Origin: Cytophagales bacterium WSM2-2
GTDB taxonomy: Bacteria > Bacteroidota > Bacteroidia > Cytophagales > Cyclobacteriaceae
NCBI GenBank assembly: GCA_015472025.1
Contig: BNHL01000001.1
Span: 4,824,001-4,888,000, forward strand
Direction of reading: 5' to 3'
DNA length: 64,000 nucleotides
The notes under the pieces are model-generated. The model was not told the DNA's origin and made no database searches. It saw only the letters and a program-made list of their open reading frames with translations. Positions 34,351-43,862 of the stretch are shown here, in pieces (positions within the stretch are counted from its first letter, which is position 1; each line of letters begins with the position of its first letter). Position numbers and translations under genes: made by a program.

Positions 34351-37300
34351 ATGACGAAACGATTACTAGTCACTTTGCTCATTCTTGTAGAAGTTGTGGG
34401 ATTTGGGGTTATGGCACAAGACGCACCTGTTAAAGTTGATAAGGAAAGGGTAATCACCGGCAGAATCACCTCCAAAGAAGATAACCAGGGGGTGCCAGGA
34501 GCTAACGTGGTCATACAAGGCACCAGCAAGGGCACATCAACCGATGCAGACGGAAAGTATGAACTTCACATCAGCCCATCGGATAACGAGCTAGTAATCT
34601 CCTTTATCGGTTATAAAACCCAAACTGTAGAGATCGGACAACGGGCAGTAATTGACATCGTCCTTGAATCAGAAGCTACACAATTACAGGAAGTGGTAGT
34701 GGTCGGTTATGGCGTTCAGAAAAAGAGTGATATCACCGGTGCCACTGCAACTGTTAAGGGTGAAGAGTTATACAAGCAACCTGTTCTCACAGCAACGCAG
34801 GCAATCCAGGGAAAAGTAGCGGGAGTGCAAATCATCAGTAGTGGTCAGCCTGGAACGTCACCGCAGATACGCGTGAGGGGAGTCAGTTCCGCATTTGGTG
34901 GAGTAAATACTTTGTATGTCGTGGATGGAGTGCTCACGGATGACATCTCCAACATCAACACAGCAGATATCGTTGATATGAACATTCTCAAGGATGCTTC
35001 TGCAGCTGCGATCTATGGTTCACGGGGAGCCAACGGTGTCGTTATTATCACCACCCGAAAAGGAACAAAAGGAAATCTTAAAGTCAACTACAGCAACAAC
35101 ATAGGATTCCGTCAGGCAGCAAACCTGGTTGAAATGGCCAACGCGGCAGAATACAAGAATTATGTTCAGGACGCAACCGGCAATGCCCCTGTCCCACCCG
35201 GAGGATTTTCAGGGAATACAAACTGGTACAAAGTCATTTTAAGAAATGCACTGGAGCAATCGCACAATCTTTCACTTTCAGGTGGCAGTGATAAATCAAC
35301 TTTCCTCTTCAATGTAGGATACCTGGACGATCAGGGAATTATCATTGATAACGAATTCAAGAGACTCACGATCCGGTTGAACAATGACTACCAGGTCACC
35401 GACTTTGTCAAGCTCGGTTTTCAGTCGTCCTATAGTAACAGCAGTAATCAAAATGGTTTCGGGAACTTAGATATTGATGCTTATGGCAACATCGGTGCAG
35501 TTTACAATGATGCTTACCGTGCTGCCCCGATTATTCCAGACATCATCGGAGGAAAATACGGAAACACATCATCCTATCAGAATGTAGGCAACCCGCTACT
35601 CGACATCAAGAATAACAGTGTTAAAGTACTGGACGGCCGTTTGCAGGCGTACACTTATGCAGAGGTGACTCCCCTCAAGTGGATTAAGTTCAAGTCAGGA
35701 TTTGGAATCGACTGGCGAAATTCACTGAACCGTCTTTACAATTATCAATTCAACAATGACGGCAACACATTCATCATCGCCGGTGGAAATCAGTACAACC
35801 TGAGAAGTAACCTGTCGATGAAGAACACGGAGACTTATCACTGGGTATGGGACAATACCGCAACGATCTCCAAGAAGATTGATAAAAATGATTTCACGTT
35901 GTTGGTGGGTATGACCGCAGAAAAATACAGTCAGACCTGGTTCTCAGCAAGCAGGAAAGACATTGCACCAGATCCTAACCTTTGGTATATCAATGTGGGT
36001 GACGCTAACTCCTCTCAAAACGATGGAAGCGGTGATCGATGGACACGCAATTCCTACCTGGCAAGATTGAACTACAGTTACGATGGCAAATACCTGGTCA
36101 CCACCTCTATTCGCTATGACGGTAGTTCACGATTGCCGGTGCAGAACCGTTGGCAGCTTTATCCTTCTCTAGGCCTCGCCTGGAATATCGCCAATGAAGC
36201 CTTCATGCAAAACCAGCGGTTATTCGATTTCCTCAAACTGAGAGTTTCGTATGGGAAGGTGGGCAACGACCAGATTCCGACCAACGCATTTACGTTGGCT
36301 GTAACTCCAAACACTCCTTATGCATTCAATGGCAGTGCTTCTACAGCTACCAATGGAAGTCAGATCCGTGTGGTCATTGATCCGAATATCAAATGGGAAA
36401 CAACTGAAGAAAAAGATGTGGCTGTCGAATTCAGCATACTCAACTCGAAACTGAGTGGTGAGATAAACTATTACAATAAATCCGTTGATAATTTACTGGT
36501 AAACATTCCTGTTTTTGCAACTACTCCTGATTTTGATCACCTGATCATCCGGAATATCGGGTCTGTGCAGAATCGTGGAATTGAATTCTCCCTGAACTGG
36601 AAAGACAAACTCACCGATAAACTCAGTTATACTCTTGGCGGCAATGTCACCTTCAACCAGAATAAAGTTATTGCACTTAACGGGGGACAGGCGGTTCCGG
36701 GTGGTGGTATCGGTGCTTCGCAGGGATTCACTACGTTGACAGATAACGGCCAGCCTGTCGGAAGCTTCCATGTATTAAAAGTCTTAGGTGTCTTCAATAC
36801 GGATGGAGATGTGGCTGCATACCAGGCCGCTGATGGTACTGTCATTCAGCCCACAGCTCATGCAGGTGACTTCAAATACCTCGATTACAACAACGATGGT
36901 AAAATCGATGACAACGACCGGGTTTTCGCAGGCTCTTATCAGCCCAAAGCTTACTACGGGATCAATCTGAGCTTAAACTACGCTACCGAGAAAAAAGGTG
37001 TGTGGGATTTCAGCATGAGCATCTATGGTAATGCCGGCAACCAGGTTTACAACGGGAAAAAAGGAGTGCGGGTATCCGGTACTGATAATGTAGAGAAAGA
37101 ATTGGTTTATCACCGGTGGACGCATGCCAGCAATTCACAAGTAGAGCCAGGCGCGAATGTGGGCAACTTGCCGGGTTCAACTTACTTCGTTGAGTCGGGA
37201 TCATTTGTGCGTATCAACAACGTCACTGTCGGTTACTCGTTCCCACTCACGAAAGTCAAACTCCGGGTTTATGCTACTTCACAAAATCCATTCACTTACA

Positions 37301-37416
37301 AAAAATACAGCGGCTTTACTGCAGAGCTGCCGGGAGATCCATTGAACTCGGGTATTGAACTAAGCTCGTATCCTACTACAAGAACAGTCGCGCTGGGAGT
37401 AAATGTTACATTTTAA
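34351..37416 (+). CDS. susC: SusC/RagA-family TonB-linked outer-membrane receptor
   Basis: 1021 residues. Signal peptide MTKRLLVTLLILVEVVGFGVMAQ is followed by a carboxypeptidase-D-regulatory-like domain (about 35-115: RVITGRITSKEDNQGVPGANVVIQGTSKGTSTDADGKYELHI). The TonB box/plug region includes ATQLQEVVVVGYGVQKKSDITGATATV and VRGVSSAFGGVNTLYVVDGV, the SusC-type plug. The remainder is a 22-strand barrel with the aromatic C-terminal strand ending GVNVTF. It imports glycan oligosaccharides across the outer membrane, powered by TonB-ExbBD, with the SusD protein coded directly after it as lid. The ATG at 34351 is the only sensible start. About 250 bp of upstream sequence shows no clear promoter. 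Confidence 0.96.
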   Translation: MTKRLLVTLLILVEVVGFGVMAQDAPVKVDKERVITGRITSKEDNQGVPGANVVIQGTSKGTSTDADGKYELHISPSDNELVISFIGYKTQTVEIGQRAVIDIVLESEATQLQEVVVVGYGVQKKSDITGATATVKGEELYKQPVLTATQAIQGKVAGVQIISSGQPGTSPQIRVRGVSSAFGGVNTLYVVDGVLTDDISNINTADIVDMNILKDASAAAIYGSRGANGVVIITTRKGTKGNLKVNYSNNIGFRQAANLVEMANAAEYKNYVQDATGNAPVPPGGFSGNTNWYKVILRNALEQSHNLSLSGGSDKSTFLFNVGYLDDQGIIIDNEFKRLTIRLNNDYQVTDFVKLGFQSSYSNSSNQNGFGNLDIDAYGNIGAVYNDAYRAAPIIPDIIGGKYGNTSSYQNVGNPLLDIKNNSVKVLDGRLQAYTYAEVTPLKWIKFKSGFGIDWRNSLNRLYNYQFNNDGNTFIIAGGNQYNLRSNLSMKNTETYHWVWDNTATISKKIDKNDFTLLVGMTAEKYSQTWFSASRKDIAPDPNLWYINVGDANSSQNDGSGDRWTRNSYLARLNYSYDGKYLVTTSIRYDGSSRLPVQNRWQLYPSLGLAWNIANEAFMQNQRLFDFLKLRVSYGKVGNDQIPTNAFTLAVTPNTPYAFNGSASTATNGSQIRVVIDPNIKWETTEEKDVAVEFSILNSKLSGEINYYNKSVDNLLVNIPVFATTPDFDHLIIRNIGSVQNRGIEFSLNWKDKLTDKLSYTLGGNVTFNQNKVIALNGGQAVPGGGIGASQGFTTLTDNGQPVGSFHVLKVLGVFNTDGDVAAYQAADGTVIQPTAHAGDFKYLDYNNDGKIDDNDRVFAGSYQPKAYYGINLSLNYATEKKGVWDFSMSIYGNAGNQVYNGKKGVRVSGTDNVEKELVYHRWTHASNSQVEPGANVGNLPGSTYFVESGSFVRINNVTVGYSFPLTKVKLRVYATSQNPFTYKKYSGFTAELPGDPLNSGIELSSYPTTRTVALGVNVTF

Positions 37417-37426
37417 TTTGAGCAGG

Positions 37427-38935
37427 ATGAAAAAGACAGTTGCGTTAAAATCTCTGATCACAGGCGGTATCATTGCTATCATCACCTCCTGTAGTTCCAG
37501 TTTTCTGGACGTACCGCTACAAGGCGGAATCACTACTGCTAATGATCCAACACTGGCGCAAAAACTGGTCACTGGGGTTTATAGCAGCTTGCTACAAGGT
37601 GACTCCTGGGGTAATGGAGACGTACACGGCTTCGCTTTTCTTTCAGTAACAAGCATTATTTCAGATGATGCCGACAAAGGAAGTACTCCAAGTGATCAGG
37701 CTGTTCCTGTTGGTGACATTGACAATCTCACGTTGACGAGTACAAACAAATTTTGTGAAACACTTTGGGGCGGGCATTACATAAGCATTGGATCTGCCAA
37801 TCGTGCCATCGATCAACTAGCCAATGCTTCCATTGACGCAGCAGTTAAAACACAACTGACAGCCGAAGTAAGGTTTCTCAGAGGATATCTCTACTTCAAT
37901 ATGGTGCGCATGTTCGGTGGTGTTCCCCTGGTGCTGCGTGTTCCTGCAGATGCAGCCGATGCCAATACAGATTATTTCATCGTCAGATCTACAGCCGCCC
38001 AGGTATACGATGCCATCACCGAAGACCTTCAGTTTGCTATAGATAATTTGCCTCTCAAGTCACAGTCTGCTGTAGGACATGCTAATAAAGGCGCAGCTCA
38101 AACATTGCTGGCGAAAGTCTCGATGTACCAGGGCAAATGGGATAAAGTACTTTCACTTACCAACGCAGTTATTACTTCCAATCAATATCAGCTCTTACCT
38201 GACTATGCAACTATCTGGAAACAGTCAGGTGACAACAGTATCGAATCAATTTTTGAAATCGAAATGGGAAGTTTTAACAACAATAATCTTGATATCGATA
38301 ATTATACCGTTTGCCAGGGTCCGCGTGTAGGTGGTAAAGGAGGATGGGATGATCTCGGTTGGGGATTCAACAATCCCAGCACCAGCTTAGTCAATGCATA
38401 CGAAACAGGTGACCTCAGGAAAAATGCCACGATCATTTTTATTGACAACTCAGGCACCTACAAAGGGACAACTTTATGGGATGGATTCAGGATTCCAAGT
38501 TCGGATTCTGTTCAGAACCTTCGTTACAACTACAAAGCTTACACGAGTCGCACCAAAGAAACATTTGCAAACATCGGTGATAAGAACAGGCCGAAAAATA
38601 TCCACATTCTCAGGTATGCTGAAGTGCTATTGATGAATGCCGAAGCTGCGCTACACCAGGGCGGAGATGTTGCTACTCCGCTGAACAAAGTCAGGCAACG
38701 TGCAGGACTGACGGCTAAAGGAAGTCCAACGGAAGCGGATATCTGGCAGGAACGAAGAGTGGAGCTTGCAATGGAGCATGACCGCTTCTGGGATCTCGTG
38801 CGACAAGGCAGAGCTGCACAAGTGATGATCGCTTCAGGCAAACCTTTTGTTGCTGGCAAACATGAGTTGCTTCCAATTCCAAACTCGCAGGTACTCCTCA
38901 GTGGAAATAAACTCACTCAAAACCCATTGTACTGA
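37427..38935 (+). CDS. susD: SusD/RagB-family surface glycan-binding lipoprotein
   Basis: About 502 residues from the ATG at 37427, 10 bp after the SusC stop, which gives the lipoprotein signal MKKTVALKSLITGGIIAIITSC. The SusD helical core is seen in KAAAQTLLAKVSMYQGKWDKVLSLTNAVITSNQYQLLPDYATIW-type repeats and the C-terminal RYAEVLLMNAEAALHQGG...NKVRQRAGL...QERRVELAMEHDRFWDLVRQGRAA motif typical of all SusD proteins, ending LLPIPNSQVLLSGNKLTQNPLY. It binds the oligosaccharide and acts as the lid of the SusC transporter. Same operon as SusC. The glycan bound is not revealed by the sequence itself. Confidence 0.95.
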   Translation: MKKTVALKSLITGGIIAIITSCSSSFLDVPLQGGITTANDPTLAQKLVTGVYSSLLQGDSWGNGDVHGFAFLSVTSIISDDADKGSTPSDQAVPVGDIDNLTLTSTNKFCETLWGGHYISIGSANRAIDQLANASIDAAVKTQLTAEVRFLRGYLYFNMVRMFGGVPLVLRVPADAADANTDYFIVRSTAAQVYDAITEDLQFAIDNLPLKSQSAVGHANKGAAQTLLAKVSMYQGKWDKVLSLTNAVITSNQYQLLPDYATIWKQSGDNSIESIFEIEMGSFNNNNLDIDNYTVCQGPRVGGKGGWDDLGWGFNNPSTSLVNAYETGDLRKNATIIFIDNSGTYKGTTLWDGFRIPSSDSVQNLRYNYKAYTSRTKETFANIGDKNRPKNIHILRYAEVLLMNAEAALHQGGDVATPLNKVRQRAGLTAKGSPTEADIWQERRVELAMEHDRFWDLVRQGRAAQVMIASGKPFVAGKHELLPIPNSQVLLSGNKLTQNPLY

Positions 38936-39053
38936 TCGTATGAAAAAAATATACTATACGGATTGGCATTTCGATGTACGGGGTTCGCCCACTTAGCGAA
39001 CGCAGATGATTTTCTATTCAAACTTTAAACTAAAAACGTAAACTAAAAATCAA

Positions 39054-39935
39054 ATGAAAAAAACAATCGGTTATCTATTTGCATGTGGTGCATCGGTTGC
39101 ACTGATCTTGGGTGGTTGCTCGAAGAGCGAAACGTTGCCTGCTATCGATGGATATAACAATTCAAACGAAGTAGCTAAAACCAACCTTGTAGCGCACTGG
39201 AATTTTGATGGAACAAACAACGAGAGACTTTCTAGTACTGCTCCTACCAAAACTTACGGAACTGTAGGTTTTGCAACAGGGCAGATTGGTCAGGCGCTGA
39301 AACTTACGCAAGGCGCTATGGTGTATCCCGCTATTACTGCTATCAATGGCGCTAATGCGTTAAACAATTTCACAGTTAGTCTGTGGATTAATGTGAATGG
39401 TAGTAAAGGAACTACTAATGCTTTCACTTCTTTCTTCGGCCTGATTCCAACCGGTGTTACTGACATTTGGCCTGACGTCTGCGCTAATGCTGAGACAAGT
39501 CATCACAAGCCAGGCTCAGACACATTGGAATTGAAGAACCTGTTGAACACACACCCTGCTGCGGGTGGCAACAGTTTGCAGGACAACCTTGCTAACGGAG
39601 CAAACAATGCTCCATGGTTCATGGGTGGCAACAAGTGGGCACACTATGTAATGCGTTGGGACGGAACAACTCACCAATTCCACATCTTCGGAAACGGAGT
39701 ATCAGTTGGATCATTTACTGACCGTGGAACGACAGGTGTAGAAATCATGTCTGTTCCTGTTCAGGCTGTTTTCGGAAGCCTTGCTTCAAAAGACATCGGC
39801 TTTACAGGAGCGCCTGCGCAACAAACCTGGAACCCTTGGGCTACAGCTATGATCGATGACGTAAGAGTATTCAATACAGCCCTTGCCGATAAAGACATCA
39901 CTGCTTTGTACGACCTGGGCTTAGCAGGACGATAA
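39054..39935 (+). CDS. LamG/concanavalin-A-like surface lipoprotein
   Basis: 293 residues. The lipoprotein signal is MKKTIGYLFACGASVALILGGCS. From ~45 a laminin-G-like jelly-roll begins: NLVAHWNFDGTNNERLSSTAP, then QIGQALKLTQGAMVYP, NNFTVSLWINVNG and a final ATAMIDDVRVFNTALADKDITALYDLG, the canonical LamG_3 opening and closing strands. No catalytic residues of glycoside hydrolases are visible, so a glycan-binding role (a surface glycan-binding protein in the SusCD outer-membrane complex) is inferred from position between SusD and the hydrolases. It is separated from SusD by 118 bp, with a small hairpin at 38983-39001, and from the next gene by a terminator. Confidence 0.85.
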   Translation: MKKTIGYLFACGASVALILGGCSKSETLPAIDGYNNSNEVAKTNLVAHWNFDGTNNERLSSTAPTKTYGTVGFATGQIGQALKLTQGAMVYPAITAINGANALNNFTVSLWINVNGSKGTTNAFTSFFGLIPTGVTDIWPDVCANAETSHHKPGSDTLELKNLLNTHPAAGGNSLQDNLANGANNAPWFMGGNKWAHYVMRWDGTTHQFHIFGNGVSVGSFTDRGTTGVEIMSVPVQAVFGSLASKDIGFTGAPAQQTWNPWATAMIDDVRVFNTALADKDITALYDLGLAGR

Positions 39936-39950
39936 TTGAGTTTGGTTTTC

Positions 39951-39983
39951 GGGGGCACGCGTTAAGTGTGTCCCCTTTTTTCT
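39951..39983 (+). terminator. Terminator/attenuator abutting the GH144 start codon
   Basis: GGGGGCAC (39951-39958) pairs with GTGTCCCC (39967-39974), one G-U pair, then TTTTTT. The T run ends two bases before the ATG at 39985, so it must either be read through or attenuate transcription of the following hydrolase genes. Confidence 0.75.
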
Positions 39984-39984
39984 T

Positions 39985-41631
39985 ATGCTTCGATTTCTTT
40001 CTACTTTAATTCAACTGAGTATTTTGGCAGCAATCACTTCCTGCAAGTATGACTCATTAGCGCCCGTGAATCCCGGGGGAAAGAATATTAATTTGACTAA
40101 CATTACTCTTGATAACAGATCCCTCAGTTATCTCTACTCCAACACTTCAGTTACACCTGTAGTAACACTTATTTTTTCCGAACCTATCGCACATCAATCT
40201 GCCCAGGATTACATTGCCTGGAGCGGAACAACCGGAAGCGTTAGCATCAACATGACCTTCTCCAACCACGACAGCGTCATCACAATCACGCCAGTCTCAG
40301 ATTTAAAATACTTGAACACGTACTTTTTGCAGATTAATTCGCAGTTGACATCAACTACAAAAAAAATATTTGGCGCCACAGCCACCATCAAAATTATCAC
40401 CACAGTCGACCCTGCACCCAAGTTCTCTGTCATTTCAGATACTGCCTTAGTTGACCTGGTACAAAAGCAGACATTAAAATATTTCTACGACTTCGGCCAT
40501 CCCGACAGTGGAATGGCTCGTGAGCGAAATTCTTCCGGAGATATAGTCACAACCGGTGGCAGTGGATTTGGAATCATGGCGATGATCGCGGGTATCAAAC
40601 GCGGGTTCATTTTGAGACCTGACGGAATTGCCCGTTTCAATAAAATAATTTCATTCCTCGAGAAAGCTGATCGCTTTCATGGAGCGTGGCCACACTGGAT
40701 CAATGGCAAGACAGGCAAGACTATTCCATTCAGTAACAACGACAACGGGGCAGATCTTGTAGAGACAGCCTTCATGACGGAAGGATTGCTTTCGCTGAGG
40801 CAATACCTCACTCCTTCCGATACAGTCGGAAATAACTTAATCAAACGGATCAACAAACTTTGGGAAGCCATCGAATGGGATTGGTTCAGGCAAAATAACC
40901 AGAACGTTCTCTACTGGCATTGGTCACCGGACAAAGCATGGATTATGAATATGCCTATCACCGGATGGGATGAAGCACTTATTGTTTATGTCCTTGCCGC
41001 AGCTTCACCAACCCATAGCATACCAGCACAAGTGTATCAACAAGGCTGGGCCATGAATGGCAACATTAAGAACGGAAAAAAATTCTATGGACATGATCTC
41101 CCTCTTGGTCAGGACTACGGAGGCCCCTTGTTCTTTACACACTATTCTTTCCTCGGATTCGATCCGCATACGCAAGACCAGTATGCAAACTACTGGACAC
41201 AGAATACAAACCACGCTTTGATAAACCACGATTACTGCGTTGCCAATCCCAGGAATTTTGGCGGATATAGCGATGAGAGCTGGGGGCTTACAGCAAGTGA
41301 TAATCCCAACGGATACAACGCCCAATCACCCACGAACGACAATGGTACCATCTCGCCTACTGCAGCTATTTCTTCTATGCCTTATACTCCAGCGGAGTCG
41401 ATGAAGGCAATCAAATATTTCTACTACACGCTTGGTGATCACATGTGGGGTCAGTATGGTTTCTATGATGCATTTAATATTTCAAGCGGCTGGACAGCCA
41501 CTTCGACATTAGCTATAGATCAAGGACCGATTGTAGTGATGATTGAAAACTACAGGTCACAATTACTCTGGAAATTATTCATGTCCGCACCTGAGGTTCA
41601 GGCTGCAAAAACAAAACTCGGATTCAATTAA
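39985..41631 (+). CDS. GH144-like glucoamylase-family lipoprotein (beta-1,2-glucanase candidate)
   Basis: 548 residues with a lipoprotein signal (MLRFLSTLIQLSILAAITSC). Residues ~35-140 look like a bacterial Ig-like domain (TPVVTLIFSEPIAHQSAQDYIAWSG...VITITPVSDLKYLNTYFLQI). From ~150 is the glucoamylase-like (PF10091) catalytic (alpha/alpha)6 domain: VDLVQKQTLKYFYDFGHPDSGMARERNS, GFGIMAMIAGIKRGFILR, GADLVETAFMTEGLL, PITGWDEALIVYVLAAASPTH, and HYSFLGFDPHTQD. Characterised members of this group are GH144 endo-beta-1,2-glucanases or sophorohydrolases. Its pairing with a GH3 enzyme supports a beta-1,2-glucan substrate, but this remains inference. Expression may depend on read-through of the terminator before it. 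Confidence 0.8.
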   Translation: MLRFLSTLIQLSILAAITSCKYDSLAPVNPGGKNINLTNITLDNRSLSYLYSNTSVTPVVTLIFSEPIAHQSAQDYIAWSGTTGSVSINMTFSNHDSVITITPVSDLKYLNTYFLQINSQLTSTTKKIFGATATIKIITTVDPAPKFSVISDTALVDLVQKQTLKYFYDFGHPDSGMARERNSSGDIVTTGGSGFGIMAMIAGIKRGFILRPDGIARFNKIISFLEKADRFHGAWPHWINGKTGKTIPFSNNDNGADLVETAFMTEGLLSLRQYLTPSDTVGNNLIKRINKLWEAIEWDWFRQNNQNVLYWHWSPDKAWIMNMPITGWDEALIVYVLAAASPTHSIPAQVYQQGWAMNGNIKNGKKFYGHDLPLGQDYGGPLFFTHYSFLGFDPHTQDQYANYWTQNTNHALINHDYCVANPRNFGGYSDESWGLTASDNPNGYNAQSPTNDNGTISPTAAISSMPYTPAESMKAIKYFYYTLGDHMWGQYGFYDAFNISSGWTATSTLAIDQGPIVVMIENYRSQLLWKLFMSAPEVQAAKTKLGFN

Positions 41632-41645
41632 ACTCATTGAGTCAA

Positions 41646-43862
41646 ATGAAATTAAAACACTTCTATCCTATCCTACTTCTTCTATTTTTGGCCTCATGCT
41701 CAAGTCGTGAGCGCCAGAATTCAAAAATTGACTCAAGGGTTGATTCTCTTCTCAGCTTGATGACGCTGGAAGAAAAAATTGGCCAGATGAATTTAGTTAC
41801 CAGCGATTGGGATGTAACTGGCCCAACGATGCGCGCCAATTACAAGGAGGATATCAAGGCTGGAAAAGTCGGAGCTGTCTTCAATGCCTTCACTTCAAAG
41901 TACACCCGTCAGCTTCAGGAGATTGCTGTAAAAGAAACACGATTGCATATTCCTTTGCTTTTCGGTTATGATGTCATCCATGGGCACCGGACTATATTTC
42001 CAATGCCAATCGGTTTGTCAGCAAGTTGGGATTTGAAATTGATTGAGCAATCGGCAAGAGTAGCGGCTACAGAAGCTTCGGCTGAGGGACTGCACTGGGC
42101 ATTTGGTCCGATGGTGGATATTGCACGTGATCCAAGATGGGGCCGCATGGCCGAAGGTTCCGGAGAAGATACATACCTGGGTTCTGAAATCGCGAAGGCT
42201 ATGGTCAGAGGTTACCAGGGAACTAAGATCGGTGATCTGAATTCAGTGATGGCATGTGTCAAACATTACGCAGCCTATGGTGCTGTACAGGCAGGCCGTG
42301 ACTATCACACCGTGGATATGTCGGATCGAACATTGCGTGAAGTATATCTTCCTCCTTACAAAGCGGCTGTGGATGCCGGTTCCGCTACAGTCATGACTTC
42401 GTTCAACGAGTTGAATGGAGTACCGGCAACAGCGAATAAATATCTTTTGAATGACATCCTGCGAAAAGAATGGGGCTTCGATGGTTTTATTGTTTCAGAT
42501 TACACATCCGTAATGGAACTTCTGCCGCATGGATTTGCCAAAGATACAGCTGACGCAGCGGCTCTCTCGATCAATGCCGGCATGGATATGGATATGCAAG
42601 CTGCATTCTATGTAGACAAATTGCCACAGTTGGTGAAAGATGGAAAAGTCAGCGAGCAAGTCATTGATGCTTCCGTCAGAAGGATACTGAAAAGGAAATT
42701 CGAGCTTGGTCTCTTTGATAACCCATACCGCTATTGCAACGAGCAAAATGAAAAAGAGACGGTGATGAAATCAGAGTTCATCGAGTTTGCACGTGAAGTG
42801 GGAAGGAAATCAATCGTGTTATTAAAAAATGAGAAGCAACTTCTGCCATTTTCAAAATCAGTCCGGAATATTGCAGTGATCGGCCCACTGGCAGATGCCC
42901 AACAGGAAATGATCGGCTCTTGGTCTGCTGCCGGTGACTGGAAAAAATCAGTGACCCTGCTCGAAGGAATAAAATCAAAATTACTTGACGCAAAAATTAC
43001 TTATGCCAAAGGTTGTAACATCAAGGACGATGACACTTCAGGTTTTGCTGAAGCCGTGCGTACAGCAACTCTCTCTGATATTGTTTTGCTGGCTGTTGGC
43101 GAAGGAGCTCAAATGACAGGAGAAGCTGCGAGTCGTTCTTCACTCGACCTGCCTGGCGTTCAACAACAATTGATAGAAGAAATTCAAAAGTCAGGAAAAC
43201 CAATAGTGGTTGTATTGATGAATGGTCGTCCATTGACGATCAACTGGATTGACAAAAATATTCCTGCAATTCTGGAGACTTGGTTTCTCGGAACACAGGC
43301 TGGCAATTCAATTGCTGATGTGTTGTTTGGAGACTACAATCCTTCCGGCAAGCTGACAGTAACGTTTCCAAAATCAGTCGGGCAGATTCCTCTTTTTTAC
43401 AATATGAAGAATACAGGACGTCCACGTGACCCTAACAATAAATACACTTCGAAATACTTAGACATCGACAATGATCCGCTCTACCCATTTGGCTTTGGAT
43501 TAAGTTATGCTCAATTCACCTATGATGACGTGGTATTGGACCGAAATGAAATAGCTTCCACAGAGGAGCTGACAATCAAATGTAAAGTGACAAACACAGG
43601 CAAATTTGAAGGGGAAGAGACCGTCCAGTTTTATATTCGTGACATGGTGGGGAGTGTCACCAGGCCTGTCAAAGAACTTAAAGGATTTCAAAAGGTCAAA
43701 TTAAAACCCGGAGAATCTTCCACTGTTACTTTTAAGCTTACCTCTAAAGACCTCGCTTTTTATGGGATGGATATGACCTACCATTTCGAGCCGGGTGATT
43801 TTGAAGTTTACATCGGTGGAAATTCACGTGATGTTAAAAAGGCTGCCTTCACACTCAAGTGA
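41646..43862 (+). CDS. GH3 beta-glucosidase lipoprotein (BglX-like)
   Basis: About 738 residues from the ATG at 41646; the TTG at 41637 gives a poorer N-terminus. Lipoprotein signal MKLKHFYPILLLLFLASCSS. The N-terminal GH3 barrel has IDSRVDSLLSLMTLEEKIGQMNL, LLFGYDVIHGHRTIFP, WAFGPMVDIARDPRWGRMAEG and FIVSDYTSVMELL, with Asp285 (from the ATG) as the expected nucleophile. The second alpha/beta domain (GQAP-like VVLMNGRPLTINW) and the C-terminal fibronectin-III-like domain (CKVTNTGKFEGEETVQFYIRD) complete the BglX layout. It cleaves terminal beta-glucosides in the periplasm. It is the last gene of the locus, 14 bp after the GH144 gene, and its stop codon directly touches the stop of the opposing symporter gene. 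Confidence 0.93.
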   Translation: MKLKHFYPILLLLFLASCSSRERQNSKIDSRVDSLLSLMTLEEKIGQMNLVTSDWDVTGPTMRANYKEDIKAGKVGAVFNAFTSKYTRQLQEIAVKETRLHIPLLFGYDVIHGHRTIFPMPIGLSASWDLKLIEQSARVAATEASAEGLHWAFGPMVDIARDPRWGRMAEGSGEDTYLGSEIAKAMVRGYQGTKIGDLNSVMACVKHYAAYGAVQAGRDYHTVDMSDRTLREVYLPPYKAAVDAGSATVMTSFNELNGVPATANKYLLNDILRKEWGFDGFIVSDYTSVMELLPHGFAKDTADAAALSINAGMDMDMQAAFYVDKLPQLVKDGKVSEQVIDASVRRILKRKFELGLFDNPYRYCNEQNEKETVMKSEFIEFAREVGRKSIVLLKNEKQLLPFSKSVRNIAVIGPLADAQQEMIGSWSAAGDWKKSVTLLEGIKSKLLDAKITYAKGCNIKDDDTSGFAEAVRTATLSDIVLLAVGEGAQMTGEAASRSSLDLPGVQQQLIEEIQKSGKPIVVVLMNGRPLTINWIDKNIPAILETWFLGTQAGNSIADVLFGDYNPSGKLTVTFPKSVGQIPLFYNMKNTGRPRDPNNKYTSKYLDIDNDPLYPFGFGLSYAQFTYDDVVLDRNEIASTEELTIKCKVTNTGKFEGEETVQFYIRDMVGSVTRPVKELKGFQKVKLKPGESSTVTFKLTSKDLAFYGMDMTYHFEPGDFEVYIGGNSRDVKKAAFTLK

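Noticed and set aside
38983..39001. Short hairpin GTTCGC-N7-GCGAAC between SusD and LamG
   Set aside because: Only a 6-bp stem with no T run on either side; unlikely to terminate transcription, although a processing site cannot be excluded.
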